From the NCBI GenBank assembly GCA_949316235.1, contig OX438748.1, positions 32,854,836 to 32,918,835 of the forward strand: a DNA stretch of 64,000 nt, read 5' to 3'. Below the pieces are notes generated by a model. That model was given only the letters and a program-made list of their open reading frames with translations. It was not told the DNA's origin and made no database searches. This document shows, one piece after another, positions 34,104 through 44,138 of this stretch. This stretch comes from Oegoconia quadripuncta. Lineage: Eukaryota; Arthropoda; Insecta; Lepidoptera; Autostichidae. How positions within the stretch are numbered: the first letter of the stretch is position 1; each line of letters opens with the position of its first letter. Made by a program: the position numbers and the translations under genes.

Positions 34104-34327
34104 TAAATAAATAAATAAATATCCTTGGACATACACACAGCGCCATCTAGTCCCACTTTAAGCAACTATAGGCTTGTGTTGTTATAAATGATTTATTATA
34201 AATGAAAACATCCATAACTCGGGTACACGTGTCCGTATTCATCATACAAATATATGAACCTTGCGGGATTCGAACCCGCGACCTTTTGGTATAGTGGTCA
34301 GAATGTCTAACCACAACACCAAATATG
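34104..34327 (-). mobile_element. SINE family A
   Basis: CAGCGCCATCTAGTCCCAC to GGGATTCGAACCCGCGACC and CCACAACACCAAAT. Confidence 0.85.
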
Positions 34328-34549
34328 GGTCGAATGTTTCTTTTGTTTCTCTTTATTGGTTTACCAACAGTTATTAACACTAACATAGTTTTAAAATGAG
34401 TACTATTTGATCGATGGTGAGTGTTATAACTAATTACAGGTAAACACCTCATGCAATCCCAACTAATACAAACAAACAAATACACAAAATATTCTTTTTT
34501 GTACAACAATAGAAGCATAACAACGATAAATAAGAAATAGGGCACAGTA
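34328..34549. other. Intergenic DNA
   Basis: Nothing recognised. Confidence 0.4.
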
Positions 34550-34624
34550 CTAATATTATAAATGCGAAATTTTGTATGTGTATGTATGTATGTTTGTTAC
34601 CTCTTCACGCCTAAACGGCTGGAC

Positions 34625-34674
<50 letters not shown>

Positions 34675-35062
34675 GCATTTATTTACGCCACTGCGTTCAC
34701 ACAATTACACAATTTTTAAATTACTAAGAAATATACATACAAATAAACGTAAAGACTAGAAAATACAAAGAGCGAGTGTGTGCCGCAGTAGCACAAATGG
34801 GTTATAACTCAGTGTGGCACATCACTCAAAGAGCGAAACACTGGTTTTCAGTTACAACCCCTACAAGTACGAGTGAATAAAAGTACGTGCATGTTCCCGT
34901 CTGCGTGTACATTTGTGGTCAATCGCGAGTGAAAAGTGTCGGTTGTTTTGATTTGGTTGAAATTTTTTTTGGTAGACAGTTTAGGATCTGGAGAAACGTA
35001 TCGACTACTTTTTATCCTGGAAAAGCGACTGGTACCTCTAGGATAAGTATTATTAGTGGGAT
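34550..35062. mobile_element. Helitron-like remnants around a (GATA)n tract
   Basis: Starts CTAATATTATAAATGCGAAA at about 34,551. A run of about 12 ATAG units (34,625-34,673) follows the core CTAAACGGCTGGA. A second core piece (GGTAGACAGTTTAGGATCTG) lies at 34,970. Confidence 0.6.
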
Positions 35063-35250
35063 TGCTTTGATGTGTACCTGAGTTATGGATGTTTTTCATT
35101 TATAATATGTATTTATTTACAAAAAAAAAAAAATGTATTTATGTAGTATATCAACCATCTAGTAATCACAACACAAGCCTATAGTTGCTTAAAGTGGAAC
35201 TAGATGGCGCTGTGTGTATGTCTAAGGATATTTATTTATATTATTTATTT
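35063..35250 (+). mobile_element. SINE family A, 3' part
   Basis: TGAGTTATGGATGTTTTTCA to GAACTAGATGGCGCTGTGTG. Confidence 0.8.
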
Positions 35251-35269
35251 ATTTATTGCTTGTGAGTTA

Positions 35270-35500
35270 TAGGTTTTTTTTTTTTTTTTTATATGAGAGG
35301 GCGGCAAACGAGCATGCGGGTCACCTGATGGAAAGCAATCACCGCCGCCCATGGACACCCGCAACACCAAAAGGGCCACAGATGCGTTGCCGGCCTTTGA
35401 TTTTTGCCCACCCCAGAATACGTAGGGCAGCCTGAGCGATGCTCAGGGAGGGATTCTCCAGCACTGATAGTGCTGGTACCCTCCTGGGCTATTAACTCTT
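35270..35500 (+). mobile_element. T-rich-led lepidopteran repeat (CACCTGATGG family)
   Basis: After a run of T, GAGGGCGGCAAACGAGCATG, GTCACCTGATGGAAAGCAAT and TGCGTTGCCGGCCTTTGA. This is a repeat widely seen in Lepidoptera, its class unclear to me. Single copy in this window. Confidence 0.6.
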
Positions 35501-35629
35501 TATATAATTGAGTTATATTATACGCATTTGGTAGTAGAACGCATTCTATGCAGACGAAGTCGTGGGTAAAAGCTAGTAAAAAATGAAACAGAATTAATAA
35601 GTAAGTTATGACTAAGATATTATGTGTAA

Positions 35630-35850
35630 CTAGCTTTCCGCCCGCGGGTTCGCCTGCGTGGATTAACTTTATCGCGGATATTTGTTTATCCAGCGGGAAC
35701 TACTCACTTTATCGGGATAAAATATATCCTATGTCTCAATACAGGGTATTGCCTACCTATATACCAAATTTCATCCAAATCCGATCAGCCGTTTCGCCGT
35801 GATTGAGCAACAAACAAACATCCAAACCTTGCGCATTTATAATATTAGTA
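35630..35850. mobile_element. Helitron-like element, complete
   Basis: AACTAGCTTTCCGCCCGCGG ... TTGCGCATTTATAATATTAG. Confidence 0.8.
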
Positions 35851-35962
35851 AGATATTGCTAGCGCCGCCCGTCTTAAATTTTTATCTCACGCCTTGCCCT
35901 TCAAAATCCGTCATTAAAGTTATTTCTAAAATTAAAATCCGTCATCAAACAACAAAAAGCCC

Positions 35963-36055
35963 CATACTACCACCTTCGACCTCATCTTCACTTAACATCA
36001 GGTGTGATTGAGGTCAAGAACCAACTCGTTGTGTGTATAAAAAAAAAAAAAAAAA
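35963..36055 (+). mobile_element. SINE family B, 3' end
   Basis: ACCACCTTCGACCTCATCTT to the A-rich tail. Confidence 0.75.
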
Positions 36056-36204
36056 CTCAGTCTGCATATTGTGACGGATAACTAAGAAATACTACACTGC
36101 GCATGTACCGACACGCACTTGGCCGGTTTTTATAAATAACACGGCAAATCTTATGAGCTGGGAGATCTGCACTCATGAATCTGATTGTATAAAGATATAC
36201 TTTT

Positions 36205-36480
36205 TGACGACCTGTTTGGTGTAGTGGTTAGAAACTCTGCTACTTCACCAAATGGTCGCGGGTTCGAATCCCGCTAGGGGCATATGTTTGTATGATGAAT
36301 ACAGACACGTGTTCCCGAGTCATGGATGTTGTTCATTTGTACATGTATTTATTTACAAAAATAAATATATATTTGTGTAATTTATCAACCATCTAGTATC
36401 CATAACACAAGCCTAGATGCTTACTGTGGACCTAGATGGCGCTGTGTGTTTGTGCAAAGACATTTATTATTATTTATTAT
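36205..36480 (+). mobile_element. SINE family A, full length
   Basis: GACGACCTGTTTGGTGTAGT, box B GGGTTCGAATCCC, and the 3' end GATGGCGCTGTGTGTTTGTG. Confidence 0.85.
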
Positions 36481-36811
36481 ACTTAAACCGGTATCTCGCG
36501 CTGGAGCCGACTGTACCTATATACATGGCTTCTAATAACTCTATTGAGTTTACATACCCATATCTATGTCAGGCCTATAATAGCTGCTTATCAGCAAGTT
36601 ATCATTATCACTCATCTACCATCAGTCATTCATCATCGAGCAGAGCAGGTGACACTGTTAACTAGAGGCTCCAAGTTTTTTTTCAAAATGAAAAATGGTG
36701 GTGAATTCATATTGGATTGAACTGTAAATAAAAAACTGGTGAGTAAACAATATCGCTTGGCGATATTCAGTCTAATTATACAATATAATGTAATTGTAAC
36801 CCAAACTTATT
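36481..36811. other. Intergenic DNA
   Basis: Nothing recognised. Confidence 0.4.
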
Positions 36812-36975
36812 TAAGAGAGCAACCCTTGAGTTTCTTGCTCGTTCTTCTCTGGGGAATCTGCTTTGCGAATGAGCAATAATGTCAATAATTTTAATATTAA
36901 GATAAAAAATGTGACGTTTTCAAGTGATAATCTTTATCCTACGAAATAAATATTTTTTGACTTTGACTTTGACTT
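36812..36975 (+). mobile_element. LINE 3' end with (TGACTT)n tail
   Basis: GAGAGCAACCCTTGAGTTTC ... ACGAAATAAATATTTTTTGA then GACTTTGACTTTGACTT. Confidence 0.7.
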
Positions 36976-37529
36976 ATCGCATCATATTTATAGAAAAAAA
37001 AACTTACCCTTAGACTTCCCCTGCAGGGCAGGATTTTTTGGGAGCTCAAACGCTGGCAATCACTGTTCACTACTGTTTATTTACTGATGAAAAGTTACGT
37101 GAAAATAAATTCAAAACCATCATAAAACACATGTTTTTCCAAAAAAGGAATATAACGTTTTTGATTAGGTACAATATTCAGTTTCATTATGCAATATAAT
37201 ATGTATATTTTCCGTGTTTTCTTGTACGACACGTTGTAACTTAAAACCTGCTTAAAAAAAAGAAACCCTTGTGTCAGATTTGTGAATGAGCTGAAAAATG
37301 AATACTAATAAAATCGTAGTCATTTTTAAGCACCGACTAAAAACGATGGGTGTTATGTGTTTGACGACATTGTGTTTGTATGTGTGTGTGTCCAGTCTTT
37401 GTGCGAACGTATATCACACTAATGCATATCCCGATTTGAATGTGCTTTTTTATATTAAAGACTTACCTCCCACACTTTTGATAAAAATCAGTTTTAATTA
37501 ATTAATTAGGAGGGAGAGTAGAGGGATGA
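36976..37529. other. Intergenic DNA
   Basis: 37,320-37,460 is a diverged member of the repeat at 21,035-21,175. The rest is unrecognised. Confidence 0.4.
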
Positions 37530-37690
37530 GCCCCCAGCGGTTAACGCGGTCTCCAAAATTTAGGAGGTTCGGGTTCGATTCCCAGGCAGACCAATGTACC
37601 AATGAGTTTTTAAATTTAATTTAATTATGTGCATTTATCCGACTGCTCTTAAACGGTGAAGAAAACCATGCCTGTGAGAAATAAAAAAAG
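37530..37690 (+). mobile_element. SINE family D, 5' part
   Basis: GTTAACGCGGTCTCCAAAAT, box B GGGTTCGATTCCCAGGCAGA, then CATTTATCCGACTGCTCTTA. Confidence 0.7.
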
Positions 37691-38260
37691 GGCCAGCGTG
37701 TGTGTTTCGTTCCTTAGAATGCGACAACTTCATATGCCACGATATTTTTTTCCAAATTCAACACTCTTCCTGTCCATAACAAGGAAAATATTTGTTTAAA
37801 ACATGTTTCTTAGGTATCTAACTACCTCATAATGTTATCTTATCAACATCATATTTAAATATAGTTGTATTATATTAATGTAAACAAGTATTTCCTTATT
37901 GTATATCTATCTATATACGAGCATATATAGGTATTTATATAAAAGCAAAAGGTCACTCACTCACTGACTAAACACCAAAATCTCGGAAACTATTTGACGT
38001 ATGAAGCCGAAATTTGTCAGGTAGGTAGTTCATAGGTAGGAGACGTCACCATAGAACGAGTTTTTGCGAAATTCCTACGGGAACGGGAAACATGGGAAAT
38101 TTTCATGGGGACGTAAAAAACAAATAATTTTCGCGGGAACGGTTAATCCGTTCGCAAAAAATTTGAAAATTCCCACCGGTACAGGAAAGAAAAGACTTTT
38201 AAGGTCATATGTTAAACTAACATTTCTTTAAAAGATTCTGTATCAGAAATTATTCAATTT
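37691..38260. other. Repeat with CACTCACTCACTGACT and flank
   Basis: 37,940-38,180 (AGGTCACTCACTCACTGACT, ATCTCGGAAACTA) looks like a repeat type common in insects. Boundaries are not visible here. Confidence 0.4.
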
Positions 38261-38500
38261 GACGACCGGTTGGTGTAGTGGATAGTGACCCTGTCAGCGA
38301 AACCAACGGTTGCGGGTTCGAATCCCGCGATAGGTAAATGTTTGTGTGATGAATACGAACATATATTCCCGAGTCATGGATGTTTATATAAATATTTATG
38401 TATGTTTATCCGTTATCTAGTATCCATAGCACAAGTTTTGCTTAGTTTGGGACTATGATTGGTGTAAAAGTCCGAAATGTCCGAAATATTAACTTTATTA
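38261..38500 (+). mobile_element. SINE family C, full length
   Basis: GACGACCGGTTGGTGTAGTG, box B GGGTTCGAATCCC, body to GGGACTATGATTGGTGTAA. The only plus-strand copy of family C here. Confidence 0.85.
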
Positions 38501-38582
38501 GTGTGATTTTCAAAGAATTATTTGATAATCTCCACGCGGACGATGTCGCGGGTAACAGCTGGTAATCTATACTTAGCATAAT

Positions 38583-38838
38583 ATAAATAAATATATGCAC
38601 ATACACACAGCGCCATCTAGTTCCACACTAAGCAACTATGGTTGCAAGCAACCAGATGGTTGATAAACTACACAAATACATTTTTTTTGTAAATAAATAC
38701 ATATATAAATGAAAAACATCCATAACTCGGGAACACATATCTGAATTCATCATACAAACATATGCCCCTAGCAGCATTCGAACCCGCGACCTTTTGGTAT
38801 AGCAGCAGAGTTTCTAACCATTACACCAAACAGATCGT
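38583..38838 (-). mobile_element. SINE family A, full length
   Basis: CAGCGCCATCTAGTTCCACA to CATTCGAACCCGCGACCTTT and CACCAAACAGATCG. Confidence 0.85.
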
Positions 38839-38919
38839 GAATGAAAACAATGAAACGATGCCTTTGAAACAACGTCACTCTCTCCTCAATTTAAGTGCAA
38901 TGCCAGTACTATATAAATT

Positions 38920-39205
38920 CTGTGGCAATGCTCTTGTCGGTGAATCCCTTTCCACACTTCTCTACACGCCTTTTCTGTGACTATCAGGAAGTCAAAGAAA
39001 ACAAGATGAACATACATAAAAACACAATTGGATTGATCGTCTCCTCCTAGCTGGAAGCCGGTTACAAAGCGTAACCTTGTGGAACTTGTCTTGTAATAAG
39101 ATACAGACTAAATCAAAAAAATCGCTCTGACCTGCTCTCAAGAAGCATGAAAACTATTTATAAATAATACTTAAATAGCTATTATGTATATTATAGTGTG
39201 GCACG
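38920..39205 (-). mobile_element. LINE 3' scrap and AT-rich flank
   Basis: GCAATGCTCTTGTCGGTGAA matches the RTE-like LINE end in minus orientation, up to about 39,000. The remainder is unrecognised. Confidence 0.5.
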
Positions 39206-39212
39206 GTTTCTA

Positions 39213-39432
39213 ACTAGCTTTCAGCTCGCGGCTTCGCCTGCGTGGGATAACTTTATCGCGGAAATTTGTTTGTCCCGCGGGAACTCCTCACTTTATCGGG
39301 ATAAAAAATATCCTATGTCTTAATAAATATTTATTTATTATAATATATCCAGTGTATATTCTACTTATATACTAAATTTTATCTAAATCCATTTGAGCAA
39401 CAATCGAAATAACATCCAAACTTCGCATTAGT
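39213..39432. mobile_element. Helitron-like element
   Basis: ACTAGCTTTCAGCTCGCGGC to CCAAACTTCGCATTAG. Abuts a second element of the same family. Confidence 0.7.
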
Positions 39433-39437
39433 TATTA

Positions 39438-40378
39438 CTAGTTTACCGCCCCCGGCTTCGCCTGCGTGGAGTAGCTTTATAGCGGATATGTTTAATTTGT
39501 TTATCCCGCGGGAACTACTCCCTTTATCGCTATAAAAAGTATCCTATGTCTTATTATTATTATTAGGAGCCCATACTGTCCCACTGCTGGGCAAAGGCCT
39601 CACTCCTCTCTCTCCACGGCTCTATATTGCAGGCCTCCTCCGACCAGTTGGTTAGGAACTTAGCAAATCATCCCTCCATCTCCTTTTCGGTCTGCCGCGA
39701 CGCCTTCTTTCTAATGGTGGACTCCAGGTGGTGGCGATTTTGGCCCACATATCGTCTGGCATGCGACAAACATGGCCCGCCCAGTCCCACTTCAGCTTGG
39801 CGGCCGTTGTGGCTATGTCAGCAACAAGGGTCTTAGAGCGAAGTGTAGTGTTTCGGACGCGATCGGTCAGTTTAACATTTAGTACACTGCGCTCCATGGC
39901 TCGTTGGCAAACCTTGAGGCTGGACCTTTGGGCTTCTGTCAAAGACCAAGTCTGAGCGCCATATGTGAGGATCGGGAGAATGCACACGTCCATGAGTTTG
40001 CGCTTTAGTGACAGTGGAAGGTCGCCCTTCATGTGTTCCTTCATGGACCAAAAGCTCCTCCAGGCATTTTCAATGCGTCTCGCTATTTCTTTATCTTGTC
40101 GTGCCTGAAAGGAGACTATTTGACCCAGGTAAATGTACTCATGGACATATTCAACTCTCTCGCCATTTATTTCAATTTTGCTTTTACTGCTGTTTGTCAT
40201 AATCTTGGTCTTTGACATATTCATCTTCAGTCCAACCTCAAGACTTGCCGTGCATAGTTCCTGTAGCATGAGCTCCATCCTATGTCTTAATCCAGAATAT
40301 ATTCCACTTATATACCAAATTTCATCCAAATCCGTTCAGCCGTGACGCCGTGATTGAGCAACAAACAAATAAACAGTC
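39438..40378. mobile_element. Helitron-like element interrupted by a LINE
   Basis: ACTAGTTTACCGCCCCCGGC to ATTGAGCAACAAACAAATAA. The LINE at 39,554-40,276 sits inside, flanked by two copies of the host words ATCCTATGTCTTA. Confidence 0.85.
39554..40276 (-). mobile_element. 5'-truncated LINE with RT C-terminal ORF and 13-bp TSD
   Basis: The minus ORF codes the C-terminal third of a non-LTR reverse transcriptase: CTASLEVGLKMNMSKTKIMT, YIYLGQIVS, LPILTYGAQTWSL, AMERSVLNVKLTDRVRN and RRGRPKRRWRDD. The (TAA)n 3' tail is at the left edge, and the target-site duplication ATCCTATGTCTTA lies at 39,541-39,553 and 40,277-40,289. The codons right of 40,277 belong to the Helitron-like host. The frame is still open over about 210 codons, so the insertion is fairly recent. 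The endonuclease and the N-terminal RT part are absent. Confidence 0.9.
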
Positions 40379-40720
40379 GTACAACCTTGGGATCTTCGAG
40401 TGCAGAGTGAATAGGCATTTACTGGGATCGCGTGCTTCATCTTCGACCTCATCGTCACTTTCCATCAGAGGGCGGAGTGTGAGCTTTGTTTCGACTTAAC
40501 TTTACTATCGCGTTCACGTTTCCCTGACGATTTATATGAAGAAATGTGCAGCGCCTCTAGCGGATAGTTTGCAAAACGATTTTTTTCACAGGGACTTTTT
40601 TCGTAAACGCGAACGCGATGGTAAAGTTAAAAACGAGACAAAACTCACACTTCGCACACAGGTGAGTGTTCAAACGCGAATCCAATCAATCATAAAAAAA
40701 ACAGATTAGTTATAATTTTT
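40379..40720 (+). mobile_element. LINE 3' tail split by a MITE
   Basis: CAACCTTGGGATCTTCGAGT ... TTTCCATCAG (40,385-40,468) and GTGAGTGTTCAAACGCG (from 40,662) are one LINE end, as shown by the uninterrupted copy at 42,895-42,995. Confidence 0.75.
40469..40658. mobile_element. MITE, 190 bp, CAG duplication
   Basis: Long imperfect inverted ends (GTGTGAGCTTTGTTTCG and CGAGACAAAACTCACAC, continuing through ACTTTACTATCGCGTTC). It is inserted in a LINE tail, so the uninterrupted LINE copy fixes both edges. CAG lies on each side (40,466-40,468 and 40,659-40,661). Confidence 0.8.
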
Positions 40721-41169
40721 TGATCGAATTCGACTATGGGTTCTTATGGAAAGTTGTTTGTAATCAAGGGTGACAGCACAAGTAAACAGGCATTACACGA
40801 ATTAAATTTCACCCTATATACTTACTTGGTGTTGCCAACTCTCTGATTTCCGGACACCACAATTCTTGCGACGTCTTATATGCCAATACTACCTTTATAA
40901 ACGGAAGTCTAAACTTCATTACTCTTATTTCGATTAAAGAACGTTAATTTTTATATCAACCCATTTAATTTATTGAGGTCTTCTTAAATATCGGCCGCAT
41001 TACTTCCTTGGTTATCGAATCTTGCAGTGCTAATGGCATTTTGTTAAGTTAATTACCTACTTAAAGCCCTTTAGGTTACCTTGCCCTTTAAAGATTAAGT
41101 GGAGTTAAATAGTGTTGTGGTTAATCATTTATCGAGTATCGATAGTTTCTTTGTGACATGATAATTTTT
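40721..41169. other. MITE-like fragment and intergenic DNA
   Basis: 40,725-40,815 is the plus copy of the repeat at 22,555-22,676. The rest is unrecognised. Confidence 0.4.
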
Positions 41170-41710
41170 TTTTATAAATATCTTTTGCACATATACACAA
41201 GGCCATGTAGTTCCACACTAAGTAACTAAGTTTGTATTATAGATACCAGATGGTTGATACATAACAACATTGGGTTTACGATTCGGCGGTCGCGGGTTCG
41301 GTTCGCGGGGTACATGTTTAAGTACTCGGTTTGGTTCGTGGTAGGGCATTTTAAATGTCCGCCTGGCTAGCTACCACCATCTTATCTAAATCTGCCGCCA
41401 AGCAACAATGTTGATAGGGTTGTCAGAGATAAGATAGCCAGTCCCCCAAATGTGTTGGGGTTTTCGGGTCAGTACGCTTCCACCTTCGACCTCATCTTCA
41501 CTTAACATCAGGTGTGATTGAGGTCAAGTACCAATCCGTTGTGCATAAAAAAGAAAAAAACATATATAAATGAAAAACATCCTTAACTCGGGAACACATG
41601 TCTGTATCAATCAAGTCATATAAACATATGCCCCTAACGGGATTGGTACCCGCGACCTTTTGGTATAGCAGTCAGAGATTCTAACCACTATCCCAAGCAG
41701 GTCGTTGAAT
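41170..41710 (-). mobile_element. SINE family A interrupted by SINE B
   Basis: Tail half 41,170-41,257 (GTAGTTCCACACTAAGTAAC) and head half 41,561-41,706 (GGGATTGGTACCCGCGACC). Between them lies a plus-strand SINE B. Confidence 0.85.
41258..41560 (+). mobile_element. SINE family B nested in SINE A
   Basis: Starts within the head (ACAACATTGGGTTTACGATT), box B GGGTTCGGTTCGC mutated, runs to GTGCATAAAAAAGAAAAAAA. Younger than the SINE A around it. Confidence 0.85.
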
Positions 41711-42099
41711 TGAATTTAGATAAATCTTGATACATAATGATTGTGTCATCGGGTCTCCAAACTATGGCCCGCGGGCCAAGTGTGGCCCAGCTACTCGTAT
41801 GCCCTATATCCGGTCAGTCTTAGTAAATAAATCATGGAAAGTTATATTACTTTGCATGATTTTATTTAATCCTCAGAAACCACCTTAAGTTATTTGTGTA
41901 AAATTTAATTGACATCACACAATTATATTAATTTTTGATATCATATTTTTATTGACATTGTATTATTGTATGGACTTTCCCTTGACTGTGTTGATAGATA
42001 ATTGCATGTTTTTCATATGTATTAATATTGACGAATGAATAATCATTTTCTTTCTAGATAATATTATACAATTTCGCTTATGATAAGCAAGTTCGCTTG
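41711..42099. other. AT-rich intergenic DNA
   Basis: 41,755-41,800 (GCCCGCGGGCCAAGTGTGGC) is a short GC-rich patch. No gene. Confidence 0.4.
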
Positions 42100-42410
42100 G
42101 ATAGTCACCACCATCTTATCTAAGTCGCCCGCTTGCCAGTAATGTTGATAGCAATATTATATGACGACGAGCATGTATGAACAACCTTATGAGAGTGAAG
42201 GAAGCAGAAGAGGTGTGTCAGGATCGTAGCAAGTGGAAGTCTGTGGTCTCTGCCTACCCCTACGGGAAACAGGCGTGACATTGTGTATGTATGTATTATT
42301 ATATGAAATAGAGGAGTTCCTGGTGAGTACGCTTCCACCTTCGCCCTCATCTTCACTTAACATCAGTTATAATTGAGGTCAAACGCTAACACGTTTCGCA
42401 AAAAAAAATA
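42100..42410 (+). mobile_element. SINE family B, diverged, with nested LINE piece
   Basis: Body CACCACCATCTTATCTAAGT up to 42,164, then a LINE fragment, then GAGTACGCTTCCACCTTCG to the tail. Confidence 0.75.
42165..42297 (+). mobile_element. LINE 3' fragment nested in SINE B, 9-bp TSD
   Basis: Reads MRVKEAEEVCQDRSKW and VVSAYPYGKQA then stop, a LINE ORF2 end, with a TGTATG tail. ATTATATGA lies on both sides (42,156-42,164 and 42,298-42,306). Confidence 0.85.
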
Positions 42411-42744
42411 ACTAAAGATGCGGTTTTATCGACATATATTATGTAACTTAAAGCAACACATCACTAGTTCTAGGTCGAATTAGAAGTACAAACTTAGCAT
42501 ACAATGATAACGGTGAGACCAGAATAGTATTGTATTGAAATATAATCAGTTCACTTAGTGGGTGGATATATAGTACCTACCTATAATGTCATGGTGACAG
42601 GTAGAATTCAAAATGTAAAAGAAAGGCATGCAGCACTAGTTGCAAAGAATAATATAAATGCAAAAGTTTATGTGTGTGCGTATGATTGTTACCAGTGGTT
42701 TTTCATTTATATGTATATGTGCGTTGGAATTACACAATCTTATT

Positions 42745-43000
42745 CCACCATCGCCATTCCATCTTCGAACTACTAGGCGCGGGGAGGGATTCCACCCGTA
42801 TGTAGTTAACATACCGAACATTCGCTCTCATAATGCGAACAGCCAAGGCATGGAACTCCCTTCCGGCGTCAGTCTTTCCTGGATCCTACAACCTTGGGAT
42901 CTTCAAGAGCAGGGTGAATAGGCATCTACTGAGATCGCGTGCTTCATCTTCGGCCACATCATCACTTCCCATCAGGTGAGATTGTGGTCAAATGCGTATA
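42745..43000 (+). mobile_element. LINE 3' end (Jockey-like)
   Basis: Frames read RRGEGFHPYVVNIPN, then after a shift SYNLGIFKSRVNRHLL-like codons, followed by the CCCATCAGGTGAGATTGTGG tail. At least one frameshift. Confidence 0.65.
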
Positions 43001-43376
43001 AAAAAAAAAATATTGTATTTATTTACAAAAAAAAATGTATTTGTGTGCCGGAATGTATGTTTGTTACCCCTTCACGCCTAAACAGTAGTACAGTGGTTTG
43101 TGGTACAGATACACATACAACTCTAGTTGTAACAGGTTGTACTTAATTTTTGTTGTTACTTTTATTACTGTGAAATAAGGCTACATTTTATAATAATAAC
43201 ACAGAATGATTGTTGCGTCGAATATTTTTGTATGTGTTTCTGTAATAAGCAAATAAACGTTGGATCTATCTATCTATCTATCTATCTATCTAAACGGCGG
43301 GACGGATTTGGATGAAATTTGGTTGGTAGACAGATTAGGACCTGGATTAACTTATAGGTGAGTCGGGGGTAACAGA
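43001..43376. other. Helitron-like core pieces and a (TATC)n tract
   Basis: 43,264-43,291 is a run of about seven CTAT units next to AAACGGCGGGACGGATTTGG, as in the (GATA)n element at 34,625. Confidence 0.5.
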
Positions 43377-43617
43377 TAATAATAATAATAATAAATATTT
43401 CGGACACTTACACCAATCATCTAGTCCCAAACTAAGCAAAGCTTGTGCTATGGATACTAGATAACGGATAAACATACATAAATATTTATATAAACATCCA
43501 AGACTCGGGAATAAATGTTCGTATTCATCATACAAACATTTACCCGTCGCGGGATTCGAACCCGCAACCGCTGGTTTCGCTGATAGGGTCACTATCCGCT
43601 ACACCAATCGGTCGTCA
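43377..43617 (-). mobile_element. SINE family C, full length
   Basis: CACTTACACCAATCATCTAG to GGGATTCGAACCCGCAACC and CACCAATCGGTCGTC. Confidence 0.9.
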
Positions 43618-43855
43618 AAGAGATGAATTGAAAATTTATAAAACCCACCGGGAAACTAATGATTATAATATAGTAATATTATCTAGATAGACTCAAAACC
43701 CACTGTGTTAAAAATTGGTCTATGGTTATAAGTTATCTTCGAAATGGTCTAACCGATGTCGATCAAACATGGATAGATGGATAGACGCTCCGAGTTTAAT
43801 CTGAAATATAAAAAAAACCTGAACATTTGAAAATCCGTCGAGAGTCTTCATCCAG

Positions 43856-44138
43856 TAAATAAAAATAAAAATAAATAAAATATCCTTAGACATACACACA
43901 GCGCCATTTAGTTCCACAGTAAGCAACTATAGGCTTGTGTTGTGGATACCAGATGGTTGATATACTACATAAATACATTTTTTTTGTAATTAAATACTTA
44001 TTATAAATGAAAACATCCATAACTCGGGTACAAATGTCCGTATTCATCACACAAACTTATGCCCCTAGCGGGATTCGAACCCGCAACCTTTTGGTATAGT
44101 GGCCAGAGTTGCTAACCACTACACCAAACAGGTCGTCT
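43856..44138 (-). mobile_element. SINE family A, full length
   Basis: CAGCGCCATTTAGTTCCACA to GGGATTCGAACCCGCAACC and CACCAAACAGGTCGTC. Confidence 0.9.

Noticed and set aside
34147..34545. 132-codon minus-strand open frame
   Set aside because: Mostly SINE A sequence read through into AT-rich flank.
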